Shown here: piece after piece, positions 1 through 10,073 of the stretch
How positions within the stretch are numbered: position 1 is the stretch's first letter
Layout: every line of letters starts with the position of its first letter
Source of the DNA: Agarophyton chilense
Lineage: Eukaryota > Rhodophyta > Florideophyceae > Gracilariales > Gracilariaceae
Assembly (NCBI GenBank): GCA_030374765.1
Contig: JARGXX010000047.1
Coordinates: forward strand, 1 to 64,000
Reading direction: 5' to 3'
DNA: 64,000 bases
Position numbers and translations under genes: made by a program
Notes under the pieces: model-generated
What the model saw: the letters and a program-made list of their open reading frames with translations, nothing else
Told to the model about the DNA's origin: nothing
Databases searched by the model: none

Positions 1-386
1 GCACTTGTACCCAGAAGGTCAAATATGTACTTTGAACTTTGTCTTGTGCACGGTGCCCTCTCTTTCTGTAGCTTTCGAAAGGACATATCATCTTTAGCCG
101 CTGCACCTGTTGACAGTCGAGATTGAAATTCTGGCAACAAAAAACCTGTTTCGCTTGGTGATACTTGTTTTCCTTTCCTAGCACACTCCAAAATCATTTC
201 TATCGGTACTCTCAACGCATATTCGAAGGCTAGCGTGAAGACAAAGAAGCAGAGGAGGCGAATCATGTCTCAGAGCCAAGATCTTTCGAAAGCTCAATAC
301 GTGGTCCAAGTGAAATTCCATGCCTATTCTTACCGTTTCAATCTACGCACCTCATGACCTGCTACCCCGTACCGAGAGGCTATTAG

Positions 387-770
387 TTGTTCAGAAAAGT
401 CCAACATATAGACATCTTTTGTTTTAGTAGAAAGGATGAAATGTCGTGCGTATCAAATACGCAATTCAGTACGGCGTACACTTTTCCGTACACCCGCCAT
501 CAGCATTACACAGAAGTTGACATAGCAAATCGCTCCATCACTACGACTTCACGCCATTTTGTTCGATCACTGGACTATGGAATAAGACTTTATAGAGATT
601 CCCATTTCGGAACAAAAATCTGCGGCACGAAATCATTGGAATTCCATACCACAGGGAAAAAAGTTGCAACTAAAACTGGAGACGAGATTATTCAAGGACT
701 GTACTATCAGCATACAGGAACAAATGAACCGGATCATTTCACGACATCAAAGCCCCATGGAACAGAATAA
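387..770 (+). CDS. Unrecognised ORF, 127 aa
   Basis: I do not recognise this ORF. The computed start may not be an ATG; the first clear internal Met is near residue 19 (ATG at about 439). The product is hydrophilic, rich in Thr, Ser and His, with no signal peptide, membrane segment or known motif visible. Its only copy is at 31668-32051 and differs by one residue (His to Gln near residue 73), which tracks the duplication and is no evidence of selection. It lies upstream of decayed retroelement sequence, so it may be a chance ORF. Confidence 0.2.
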   Translation: MFRKVQHIDIFCFSRKDEMSCVSNTQFSTAYTFPYTRHQHYTEVDIANRSITTTSRHFVRSLDYGIRLYRDSHFGTKICGTKSLEFHTTGKKVATKTGDEIIQGLYYQHTGTNEPDHFTTSKPHGTE

Positions 771-1984
771 TTAACTTCTCAGATCAATTTCAGACACTCT
801 GAGAAGGCCAGTGACCCTTAATCTGGCGGAGAGTAGTTCTAAATACAGTCAATCAACAACTATGACACTTTCTCAAGGTCATCAATAATGGGATGGTATT
901 AATTTTGACATGTGCTTTTATCTATTTGGAGACTTCTTGCATACTCCTTAAAATTGTCTCTCTGTTTCATGAGAGCAGGTGAAAATTAATTCGCTTTCTT
1001 GATTGATGAATCGCTTCTTTGTGTAAATTAATGAAAATCCGTAGGAAATGTAATATTAAACTTCCCAAACGGAGCTGAAAGAACCCCTTGATACAAAATA
1101 GTTGCTGCTACGCCCACACTTTGTACTAATCGTCGGTTAAACCTCAGACTTGCGCCTGCAAAACTGTCAACATCTGCCCGAGTTAAGTGGGCTTTGGGAA
1201 TTGATGACAACAGGGCTCTAAAAATCACATTATCAGAACTCAAATGCTAGGGCTTCTCCTTCCGTACAGAAGTTCAAACTTTCCTTCAACCAAAGTTTTC
1301 CTACTTTGAGTTGGGGCGCTTTCGAGCACTTCCTATGCGTCTATCAGGCACTAGATTCCGTCTTCCGCCCACTCGGTTCAATGTAGGAAGCGCAATTCCA
1401 TTTTGGACATTTACTACTTCAGCATGTTCAAGAATTTCTCTCTCGTGTATATGATCGTCAGGAAAGTGATCAATAACTTCGTTGGCAATTAAATGGCTAT
1501 AAAATTGCGTATTAGATCTTGAGGCACGCTATGAAGAACTTTGGTGTTGTTGACGTGTCGCGATTTGCGCTCATCGCACGTGACGCAAAAGGTTGGGCAC
1601 CAAGAGGAGTTCCGCGCTGTGTCGGATGCCCCCAGACTCTTTGACGAAGTCTGGTATTCTTTACTATATAGTAGTCTCTGGTGCTCCAAGAACAGCTCGT
1701 GGGTTGCGCTTCTAGATTTTCTATGATGCGTGCGCTGCGTAGATGTCGCTGTCATCCAGCAGCTGTCTACTTCGAGGTCCTACGCAGTCCAAGCGCCTGC
1801 ATCTCAATCCCGACTGCAGTCCACTCTGGGCTGCAGTTGCGCTATTTCATCCCAGTTTCGCAGCACTCCGATTTGTGGTGCACCTACGCATCCCAGATGT
1901 GCTCGTGGGTGGTCAACAGTCCCCTTATGACCAAAATTTCGAAAGGAATATGGAAGGTTGGTCATAAAAAGTTGACCGGTCTCT
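771..1984. other. Region without recognisable gene
   Basis: AT-rich sequence with short ORFs on both strands, none resembling a known family. The part near 1500-1984 may be the eroded 3' end of the minus-strand gypsy remnant that follows. I see no repeat or RNA gene here. Confidence 0.5.
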
Positions 1985-4135
1985 TTTGTCTTGTTGTACC
2001 GTCCTTTCTGACTTGTTCCGGATATTCTTCTACCAAGTCTGGTACATCGTGTTGTAGCCTTTCCAATAAGACCTAGTAAGTTTCGCTGCCTTCAAAGCCT
2101 TTCTATTTTACCAAGATGTCCAATACACCGTCTTCCTTTATGATATTCTGGAAATTTCCGAACACCAGTAGCTCGTTCTCTTGATAATAAAGGAGATTTA
2201 GAAGGTCTTCGGTTATTTGAAAATTCTTGTTTCGGGAAAACTTTAACCGACGGCCTTGCACTAGTTCCTTCTTTCCTGTAAGCAACTATTCTTTTTCGGA
2301 GATGTATTCACCATTGCAGCTTGTCACTCGATATGGACCTGTCCATTATAGCGAGAGTTTCCTTTTCATTTTCTTCTGTAGCAATTCTTTCAACACAAAG
2401 TCCCTCTCAGAAAATTTCACCTTGCGTACTCCCGTTTTCTTCTTGGGTGATTCTACCGCTGCTTTTCGTTTCCCGTTAGAAGCTGTGGCGAATTTCCGGT
2501 GCATGCGCTTCATTGCTTCTCTGCACCGGTCGAATTATCGCAATTTCCTAATCTGTGCCTCGGTGATGGACACAATTTCCAACTCTCCTTTGCGTTCAGT
2601 GAGTCCGGCGAACGGGCCATCCTGCTTCAGCCCGATAAATACTTCGAGTGGACATTGATTCTTCAATCGCTTCAACGGGGAGTTCTTCAGTGCTGACTGC
2701 ACCAGTGACATCGCCCTGGGCCATGAGGCGAATGGAAGCTGAAACTCTGACAGTAGTGCTATTGCCGCTCTTGCTAGCTCTCTGCACACTACCTCAAATA
2801 TACCGTTGCTCCACGGTGCGTAGGCCAGGGTTTAATGATGCTGAGTGTGCAAATGATCCTTGAGACTACATGTCACTTTGTTCTTAGAATGACTGGCTTG
2901 ATATGAGACCCATATCCTCGAAGTTCAGAAGGCGGCGAACCATTCTGTAAACAGTTCAGAGGTTACTTCAGCCGTTGCTTCGGTTGTAAGTTCGAGTTAT
3001 AGATAGCCGAAGAAATCGTCTTTGATCACCAGAACGTAGATGTGATGTTTTTCTCCGTTTCAAATATAGCAGTAGTCGAAATGGATTACTTCGTCCGGTT
3101 ACGTTGCGTAGATTGCAAACCCCAACAGGCCTGGGCACGATAAATCTTGGCCAAATATGGAGGCAGTGAATACAGGATGCCACGAAGTCGTTCACATCTT
3201 TGTCCATACAGTCTCACCAAGAGTGTGTCTCGATGTTTGCCTTTTTCACTTCCTTTGCTCGGTGTCCTGTGGATCTGGTGTGTGCTGCGATTAAAACTCT
3301 TAGCTTACACAGTGTGTCTGACTTCGGTACCCATATAAGCCCTCAAATGTTTTGCAAAATGCCTTTGTTCTGCTTGAAACTGCTGGGTGGCTTCTCGGGA
3401 CTGCTACTTTGTGTGTTCTCCAGGTTTTTGAGTTTGGGCCAGTCAAGTTTCGGCTTCAGTTCGGGGCTTATTGGCGCCATGAGAACAGTCTTGCATGCCC
3501 TTAGAATGGCTACTTTGAAATTTTCAGGACTTTTTAAGGCCCAACGTGTCATAATATCCGCCTAAACATTCCGTTCCTCCGGTAGATGCTGTATGATATA
3601 ACTGAAACGGTTGAGCTTCAATGCCCACCTCATCAGCTTGCTGGGCGGGTGGCGTGGTGTGCCGGTGGTTCAATTGGGTCGTCTTTCGTGTCTCTGTAGG
3701 ATACACCACTGTAGTTACCCTTCTCAGTAGGTACACCGAGGCGGCTGATACGCATACCGTTAATCGCCGGACCGACCTTCTCGAGGTGGTCGTCTAGGTT
3801 GAATTCTATCGCATTGAGCAGGGGCCGTCCAAGAATCACCCGTTTCATACTCTGATCCGTAATGAAGAACTCTACTCCATGCGGAAGTATAGGTATCTTC
3901 TTCCTGGGCAGGGTTATTACCAGCGGCACCGTCACGCTTTACTTTGATGTGAACATCATTAGGGCTTCTGCAGTGCCCCTCAAGAGCAGTCTCGAGTTCG
4001 ATGGATTCAGGGATATCGATGACTTCCAAGTTGCTTCCCGCAATGATTTGCTTCATCAAGTCTTTTGATATAGCACTGTAGTCGGCGCCAGAGTCTCCAA
4101 TCGCGTCTGCTGCAACTCGATCGTCGATTAAAATG
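1985..4135 (-). pseudogene. Decayed Ty3/gypsy pol (protease, RNase H end, integrase, chromo-like tail)
   Basis: Minus-strand fragments in several frames read in pol order. A protease active site DSGADYS lies near 4085-4105, followed by VILGRPLLNAIEFNLDDHL near 3780-3840. The RNase H end with RWALKLNRFSYIIQHLPEE lies near 3570-3640. An integrase zinc-finger end FVASCIHCLH with PRPVG follows at 3130-3190, then an integrase-core-like stretch PDEVIHFDY near 3060-3085 and LVIKDD near 3020. The C-terminal SWPRAM segment is near 2710, and a tail resembling the chromo-like end of PRPLG-type gypsy integrases is at 2103-2285. The RT palm is missing between protease and RNase H. Stops and frameshifts are frequent, so this is an old, dead copy. 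Family assignment is firm; exact limits are not. Confidence 0.8.
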
Positions 4136-4534
4136 CTTTACCTTTCATTGCTGCTCGGATGGCTTGATAAACGGGCGACTTCGATGCTCCTCTTCCCCCG
4201 CTTTTCTGCGAAGAAATAGTCCAGGAGCTGCTTCCGTTCGTCAGCGGAGGTAATACTACAGTATTGAATTCGGTGCTATTTTTCGCACTTCCTGTTCAGG
4301 CAAGGCCTCGTCCACACAGGACCGTCTGCGGCGGTTTTCTGTGCTCCTTAATTCGAAGAATCTCGTTTCGAACGTTTGAGACTGCGCTCTATATATTCGG
4401 GTTCACTCTTCTTCGAAACGTTTCCTCCGTCGCGCTCGTGTCTTCGCTTTATCTGCGCTCGTGCAGTTTCGCCGTTATTCACTTCGATGGGAAGAGAGCT
4501 GGCGCGTTTCATAAAATAGGATATGCTTGCCTTT

Positions 4535-4979
4535 TGTAACGCAATGACGCGTGGGTCAGCGTACGGGTCTCGACCGGTGGTAGCGTGGTAGAGCGAATCC
4601 TAAGGTCCGAATTCTTAACGGCGGCACTCCCAGAGCACTCGGTGCAATTTCTGGCGTTTACAGCGTAGTCCTACAGGTCGGTGCTACAGAAACCATGGCT
4701 TGAAGACCAAAGGGTGGAACTAATATAGCAAAGGGGGTTCTTTAGTATCCTAACTGTGCCTACCTTACTCTAAGGGAGAAGCATCGCTCGAGCCAAGAAG
4801 ATAGTACTGGCGAGGGGCTGAGATCTCCCTGGCTCTGTAATGCTAATCTATGAAACAAATTAAAATAAACAAATAATCTGCCTGAGTCCAGATGATATCG
4901 GCCAGTCCACGTGGCGTCTGTAAGATCCCTCAGGGCCCGGCGGCTTACAAGGCTCAAACGTTATCGTCGCTTCTTCACA
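4535..4979 (-). mobile_element. Ty3/gypsy LTR (3' LTR by its polypurine tract), 445 bp
   Basis: The reverse complement begins TGTGAAGAAGCG and ends GTTACA. It aligns along its length with the LTR at 62681-63127. On the minus strand it is preceded by a purine run AAGGAGGGAGAT (4981-4992), which marks the internal side of a 3' LTR. The matching internal region at 4993-6090 shows no recognisable pol, and the protease block lies on the wrong side, so the LTR and the decayed pol probably belong to different insertions. No matching 5-bp flanks were found. Confidence 0.8.
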
Positions 4980-5276
4980 TATCTCCCTCCTTAGGATTCG
5001 GCCGTTACGGAGAAATCAAGATGGACTCATGAATGACTCAGTGGACGCGAGCACTTCGTTGCTCCCGGTACCATTGGGTGTGACGGGACGTCGCGTGGTC
5101 ATCGCCTACGGGGAGGCGTGGAATGGTGAGCTGACCATTGGTGCCGAAGGAAAATTAATTTGCCTAAGGACTGAAACTCCCGCGCGCCGTAGACATTGGC
5201 CATAGATAGAACGCCGGCGTATTCCTCGTGGCGCGGTATCGCGGTGATCCCTTGGCTTATTCTCCCCTGAAGGTCA

Positions 5277-5840
5277 TTGGAGCCGTCCTTAGTCTCCGCT
5301 CTTACTTTGGCGACCATCCGGGCTTCATCCATCGTGGTTTACGCCTGTCAGTACGCTCAGGTCAATTCCATTCTTCTTCTCATAGTAGTAATTTTTCATT
5401 GGTCGCGCGCGATGCCGAACTCGCCTTTTAAGCCCGTTGGATACACCATTCTCCCTCCAGACTATGTCGCTTCCGTCGGCTCTCCTATCTATTTCCTGGC
5501 TGAGCAGCCTGTGGACAGCGGCACCATGGCTTCGAAAAACCAAACGGAGAGCTCCTCAAAATACCAAGTGGCTTACGAACGTCCCAGGGACCGCTGTGAC
5601 CATACAATGGGACGGAATCAGCGGGTAGTGCATCATGCCATTCTTTCGTACTCTGTGAAAGAATACCAAAGGTTCTTTCATATGTATCTGGATGCCCGAA
5701 GGTTTGCCAAGATACCCGATTTCCGGAAGGGTTGCAAGAACGCGCCCAGCGTCTCGTTGTATAATAGATGGCTGTATTTTCCTGTGGATCCGCGTTCGCC
5801 GACGCGATGTCGAACTCTAATTCAAGCCGACATGCCGTAA
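5277..5840 (+). CDS. Unrecognised ORF, 187 aa
   Basis: An open frame I cannot assign, starting with ATTGGAGCC context at the 5' end (non-ATG or uncertain start; an internal Met lies near residue 46). A hydrophobic stretch near residues 30-45 could be a membrane segment; the remainder is Arg/Ser/Tyr-rich. The copy at 36558-37121 is essentially identical. It lies in what should be the internal region of the gypsy element that ends in the LTR at 4535-4979, but on the opposite strand, so a chance ORF is quite possible. Confidence 0.2.
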   Translation: MEPSLVSALTLATIRASSIVVYACQYAQVNSILLLIVVIFHWSRAMPNSPFKPVGYTILPPDYVASVGSPIYFLAEQPVDSGTMASKNQTESSSKYQVAYERPRDRCDHTMGRNQRVVHHAILSYSVKEYQRFFHMYLDARRFAKIPDFRKGCKNAPSVSLYNRWLYFPVDPRSPTRCRTLIQADMP

Positions 5841-6096
5841 GTTCGCAGCGGGAAAGAAGCCGAATACCAGTTCAAGGTGAACAAACTTCTTTTGGACCTA
5901 TAAACGGAGTTCATATTGATTTATATGCGATTTTCTCCAAGGGGTCACGATCTTTTTGCGATTATATGCTTCCGGCAGCCGTATGACCGCCTGTTTTTGG
6001 GTTTCCAATATGGTGTATCGGAACGACATACACGAGTTCGATGGTCGTTCGCGTCAATCCTTAGGGTTCTTCTTTGTTGGCATCAGGTGAAGTTTC

Positions 6097-6261
6097 ACGA
6101 ACACACAAATACAACATATAAACGTGCGCAATACATTCGAAAAACTGTTGCCACGCCATAATGTCAACGAGTCATGGTACAGACACTAAGAATAAAGACA
6201 CCAAAACGTTGGGCATTCGCATCAAGAGAAGATGGATTGCATCAACATGACCATTCTAATA
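6097..6261 (-). repeat. Copia 3' LTR, truncated
   Basis: Aligns with 9905-10073. Both copies end on the plus strand with CCATTCTAATA, so on the minus strand the LTR begins TATTAGAATGG. In this copy it is directly preceded by the polypurine tract AAGAAGGAAGAG (reverse complement of 6262-6273). Homology to the 5' LTR fades below about 6097, so the far half of this LTR is lost or replaced. Duplication copy B ends inside this LTR at 37420. Confidence 0.75.
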
Positions 6262-6272
6262 CTCTTCCTTCT

Positions 6273-6560
6273 TCAACCAAAGTTTTGCTCGGATCTTTTT
6301 GTTTCCGAAATATCCTGAGAGTTGAAGATGAGTTTGTCAGTAAATAGCGTAAGCTGGAGAGCATCTGTCTTCTTGGTGAGTAGATCTGCAAGGTTGGAGT
6401 TGCCAGGAACCCAAGATATTTTGTCCACTGCACCAGTCTGAAATTCATATTGGACGCAGCTAACGTCTCCGCGAATAGACTTGTCAATAGAGTTTTTCTG
6501 CATCAAGAGTGGTGTGAATAAATCCTTTGATTCAACTGCAATTCTCAGTTTAACATCCAA
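6273..6560 (-). pseudogene. Copia RNase H C-terminal fragment
   Basis: About 95 codons whose reading KISWVPGNSNLADLLTKK matches the end of copia RNase H, where the ADxLTK signature is characteristic. The segment before it (VESKDLFTPL, QKNSIDKSIRGDV) fits the RNase H body. It directly follows the RT N-terminal fragment without an RT palm, so an internal deletion has joined RT start to RNase H end. Confidence 0.8.
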
Positions 6561-7074
6561 ATCTGACAGCTCCGGGTATGCCTTCTTTGCTTAAGACGGT
6601 TCTTAAGTCATCTTCGCTACCATGAGGTGCTATTCGTTCTTTTAGCTTCAAAGAGCCATGGTCATTAGTCTTGATTTTGTAAAGTGTGTGACTATTGATT
6701 ATATTTGAGTTCGGAGGAACTTCGTCGTGTGTGACAGGGCGCACAGTCTTGATGAAGGTTTCCTCTTCTAACTTGTATGCATTGACTAGAGGGTATTGGT
6801 GGAACCCTTGTGCGTGGTGCTTGAGGAATGGCTTATTCCCGAAATGCTTTACCATTGACGACTGAACAGCTTTCTCAGTGCTAGTGACTTGTAAATCAGG
6901 CAGTGTTGAACTAGAGCTAGAGCTAGCTGTAAGTGCATTGTTGTAGTTCCAAACTTCCTTTATCATATCTAGGAGTTCTTTGTCGCCGTCCTCATAATAG
7001 TTGTTTAGACGACCATCTTCGTCTGCTGAATGCACAGTTCCTGGATAAAAATGCGCAGCCATGGGCCAGAGCAC
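6550..7074 (-). pseudogene. Copia RT N-terminal fragment
   Basis: 174 codons. The segment FGNKPFLKHHAQGFHQYP and the later SHTLYKIKTNDHGSLKLKERIAPHG correspond to the region leading into copia RT (compare the plus-strand element at 61741-61980, which reads SHTLYKVKHNEDGSLKLKARIAPYG). The acidic segment before it is the integrase-RT linker. The ORF ends before any YVDD-type palm motif; the palm, about 200 residues in this family, is absent. Confidence 0.8.
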
Positions 7075-7180
7075 TGAAACAATGTGTCCAACTGACGGTT
7101 TATCATACGGAGAGTCCGTCGATAGTACATCATCAGCAGCTGCATTCTCATGATACGATGTAGCCTGGGAGTCAAAACAT

Positions 7181-8140
7181 CTACTTGGTACTATATTCCG
7201 GACTTGCTTCGGCAGTCGTTACAGGCAACGTGCCTGCAGAACTACGCTGTTCAATAGAGAGTTCATCTACCGAGCCCATTCCTTCCTGTACTAGTTGGGC
7301 GAAGCTCTCTTTAGAAAGTGCTGGCCAGGTATCTTCAAAGGCGGCAATAATTTCCCGACCCTTGCGTCCTGGAACGGTCACTGAGCGAGCAGCTCTGTTG
7401 ACTAAGAGGATCGGTTTGGGATCCGTCCACTTTCCTCTCTTTTCATAGTCTTTCTTTTGGTTGACTTCAACAAAGTCACCAACTGCGATTGGTGGTTCAG
7501 TCACAGAATTTGAGCGAAGAATTAGCGCTAGTTTGCGGCGTTCTTGTAGCTGGTCACGAGCAATGCGAACATCGTCAGGTATAGCAGTTTTGTTAGGCTC
7601 GGCGGCAATAGGATTTGAGAAGCCTTTCGCTAGTTCAAATGCAGACAAGGTGTTGTTACCGTAAAGATCGTTAGAAATACACAGAGGCTTGTATGCAGCT
7701 ACTTTGGGGTCAAACTCGGAACCAGCATCCTCTTTTAGGTTAATAAAGATGCTGCGAAAGATGTTATGCTTAGACACTATCGCATTTTTCGAGTGCCTGC
7801 CAGGAGGCACTCGATGAATCGGTATTCCAAGCTTCTTGGCGTAGCGCTTGAACGATCCGACTTGGAAGGCTTTGTCTGCACGAATAGAGTCAGGGTACCA
7901 GAACTGGGATAACCAGGAGGCTTCAAAGGCAAAAATAGCCTCTGTAAGACTTGTTGAAGTTACTACAAGAGCACTTGAATATCTTGTAATTAGATCCATC
8001 AAGTGCATTTGCAGCATCTCATCAAAAAAAAGATCGACACATAAAACCTCGTTGTAGTTCTTAGAAAGGGAACTAATGGAGACCTTGAGACTGGGCTGCG
8101 GCACCGCTGCGGAGCGACAAGCAGTGCAGCGATTGATCAT
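7181..8140 (-). pseudogene. Copia integrase core and C-terminal region
   Basis: A 319-aa frame covering the integrase core. It normally inserts element cDNA into the host genome using a DDE triad. Visible are the CTAC Cys pair of the zinc domain (residues 5-8), the first Asp region VLCVDLFFDEM, the second Asp at IRADKAF, and the SKNAIVSKHNIFR motif where the catalytic Glu should be. The related element at 60851-60880 has Glu at this point, while here the codon is GTG (Val), a one-base change. A C-terminal region with GDFVEVNQKK and VTVPGRKGREI follows. The frame is open but the enzyme should be inactive. Confidence 0.82.
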
Positions 8141-8149
8141 TTCCGTGAG

Positions 8150-8800
8150 CTACGACTTTACGGTCTCAATCCAGATTCCATTCCTCTCTAGCAAGAGCTT
8201 GTAGTCACTATAGCTTGCATGGCCACATACGTGTTTGTAGGCCTTGTCTATAATCTTCTTTACATCACACCATGGTGTGGTGTCAAGAGTTACTGCAGAG
8301 GCTCGAAAGAGTAGAGCCGTCATTGCAGTGAGATGTAAAGATTCCCAATGCCGAGTAGCTAAGGAAGCCATTATTGATTATGGAAAGGTGGTCTCGGTGT
8401 CCGTGAGAGACGAACATAAGTGCATTTCTGCCTATGTGCTCGGTATTAGCTTATCGAGTCACGTTTCTTCCAATGACCCACTGGGGTGATCCGTCTAGAA
8501 CAAGGTGCTTGATCCGAACTGAATTACCGTGGTCAGATGTCGCAGTGAGGGCAATTGATCCTAGTATGTGACGTGCTGAACTGGTGTGCCGGCCAGTTCC
8601 GTACTGCCAGTGCGTGTGTCCGTTGAGTGCCAGGGGTATGGCATCTAGCTTCGGGTTAGCTGGCAATCCGATGTGATCGGCTAGTAAGTTCAGTTCTATT
8701 TATCCAGTTGCGGAGAACGATGCTTCGTCGTCAAGCAGTGGTCCGAGTTCGACCAGAGATGTATCGGTACTGGCGGATGAGCTAGTCAGAGTTGCCATAT
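8150..8800 (-). pseudogene. Copia protease end and integrase zinc-binding domain
   Basis: Two frames. 8451-8666 carries the protease C-terminal half, ending SPQWVIGRNVT, the hydrophobic-IGR motif of copia proteases. 8150-8371 carries the integrase zinc-binding segment AYKHVCGHASYSDYKLLLER; its Cys pair lies in the next frame at the start of the core. The protease active-site region LGPLLDDEASFSATG lies at 8700-8760. It has Asp-Asp-Glu where the plus-strand relative has Asp-Asp-Gly. A stop separates zinc domain from core. Confidence 0.75.
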
Positions 8801-9750
8801 TAAATGAGACAGTCTTCCTCTTAGACTTGTCTCTGCTGTGCTGATCATGGTAAGGTGTGTTTCCAGTGCAATTAGAGTGACGACCGTTTTCTTTGGACCC
8901 AGATGGGCCATGAAATGACTTCATATGCGATGGGAATGAGCTGTCGGGATAGTGGTTGCGCCTCCAGTGTCCATATTTTCTGCATTCATCACAGGGATAC
9001 TTTAAAATGGAAGATTGTCCCTTGTAACGGCTTCTGTGACTGCGAAGATGTTCTCGAGTATGGCTTGTTCTAGCAGAGCTGGCAACAAGCGATCCAATTT
9101 CGCTGTTTGGGGAGGTCTTATCGCAGTGCTTAATGACCGAGGCTACTGATTGATCCGTTATAGAGTTGATAAACTCTTCATTCGACGACTGCAAAATGAG
9201 GTTCTCATCAGATGATTCGCCTGCTGCCATAACGGAAACCCGTTTGGAGTCATCAATGGCGGAATTAGATAGTAGCATTAAAGCAGTAATGCACTCGGGT
9301 AGCCTGATAGTAGAAGATATGGAGTTGAACTTTGGAACTTGTGTCGAGAATCGAGACTCGAAGTTCTTCATGGTCTCGGTGCTGCAACGGCGAGTATTCC
9401 ATAGCATATTGAGCGCGGGAAGCTTCACTTACTATAGAGAGGGCATCCTTCTGATATATATTGCCCACGAAGAAGTCTACTTCCCAATCTTCAATCAGCT
9501 CAGTCTGTGACATTCCAGTGCGAAGATCTTTTGCACGGCCATAAAATTGAGATTTGATACAAACAGCCTGCATTGCTGTCGGCATCTTGCTGCTATTAGA
9601 GTCTGGGAGAGTTTTGTGAAACGTCTGCCAGAGCTTGACTGCATCTTGATATTCTTCCTGGTCACCCCTCCCATCAGTCCATGGAGGGGATCTCACATCC
9701 CAGGAGAACTTGGTCCTAGACGAAAAGTTGGCTTAGAATGCTGGGCCCAT
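8700..9750 (-). pseudogene. Copia gag (with protease start)
   Basis: The frame opening at the ATG inside the primer-binding site (9748-9750) reads MGPAF then a stop, and continues in the same frame through PPWTDGRGDQEEYQDAVKLW, which aligns with WTDGKGNQEDYAKSV in the plus-strand copia gag. A frameshift near 9330-9430 moves into 8700-9428, which carries LPECITALMLLSNSAIDDSK and a zinc knuckle CDECRKYGHWRRNH. The knuckle's last ligand is His, a CCHH form rather than the usual CCHC. Gag would form the virus-like particle and bind element RNA. Confidence 0.8.
9740..9750 (-). promoter_or_regulatory. Primer-binding site, half-tRNA(iMet) type
   Basis: The minus strand reads ATGGGCCCAGC, complementary to the anticodon stem-loop of eukaryotic initiator tRNA-Met (GCTGGGCCCAT). 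Copia of Drosophila is known to use an internally cleaved initiator-tRNA half as primer with this same kind of site. Here it sits directly after the 5' LTR and contains the ATG that is in frame with gag. Confidence 0.75.
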
Positions 9751-9751
9751 C

Positions 9752-10073
9752 ACTAAAAAAAATTAGACTGCGCCTTCGTGCTTGGTCGAGCTAGTCGACT
9801 GAGAACGACAAATTCAAGTGCTTTCTGTCAGTGTAAAACAAATTCCACATTGAGAGAGAGGTCTCTACCTCTTCCCGCTGGTTTACCAACTACAAACATG
9901 GTGATTTGTAAGGACACACAATTACAACATATAAGCGTGCGCAATACATTACAAAAACTGTTGCCACGAAATAATATCAACGAGTCACGGTACAGCCATG
10001 AAGAATACAAATACGAAAAGATGGGGCGGTTGCATCAAGAGAAGGTCAGTTTCATCAACCTACCATTCTAATA
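9752..10073 (-). repeat. Copia 5' LTR
   Basis: About 320 bp between the primer-binding site and the shared LTR terminus (plus-strand CCATTCTAATA at 10063-10073). The stretch 9925-10073 aligns with the 3' LTR. The LTR does not show canonical TG...CA ends: it begins TATTAG on the minus strand, so the termini are mutated or the element uses atypical ends. Confidence 0.65.

Larger units (their letters stand above)
1..6139. repeat. Segmental duplication, copy A (about 6.14 kb)
   Basis: This block is repeated in direct orientation at 31281-37420. By eye I count roughly a dozen single-base differences and one 1-bp indel (near 133, an extra A in copy B), about 0.2%. It contains a short unrecognised ORF, a decayed gypsy pol, a gypsy LTR and the first bases of a copia LTR. 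Homology stops inside that copia LTR at 6139; copy A continues through the element while copy B jumps to RB-like sequence. The left edge lies at or beyond the window start, so the full unit may be longer. Confidence 0.95.
6097..10073 (-). mobile_element. Ty1/copia-like retrotransposon, defective
   Basis: Read on the minus strand the order is 5' LTR (about 9752-10073), primer-binding site (9740-9750), gag, protease, integrase, RT start, RNase H end, polypurine tract (6262-6273), 3' LTR (to 6261). Integrase before RT places it in Ty1/copia. The two LTRs share about 80% by eye, so the insertion is old. Damage includes a stop soon after the gag start, frameshifts in gag, loss of the integrase catalytic Glu and deletion of the RT palm. 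It is related to but distinct from the plus-strand copia elements at 46380-48570 and 58760-62680. Confidence 0.88.

Noticed and set aside
1681-2076. 131-aa plus-strand ORF (and copy at 32962)
   Set aside because: It lies antisense to the decayed gypsy integrase tail, resembles no family and is kept only because the duplication is recent.
4264-4539. 91-aa plus-strand ORF between protease remnant and LTR
   Set aside because: No recognisable features and bounded by retroelement parts; probably a chance frame.
4535-4979. Solo LTR with target duplication
   Set aside because: Flanks (CCTTT and TATCT) do not match, and a polypurine tract on one side points to a 3' LTR of a larger element.
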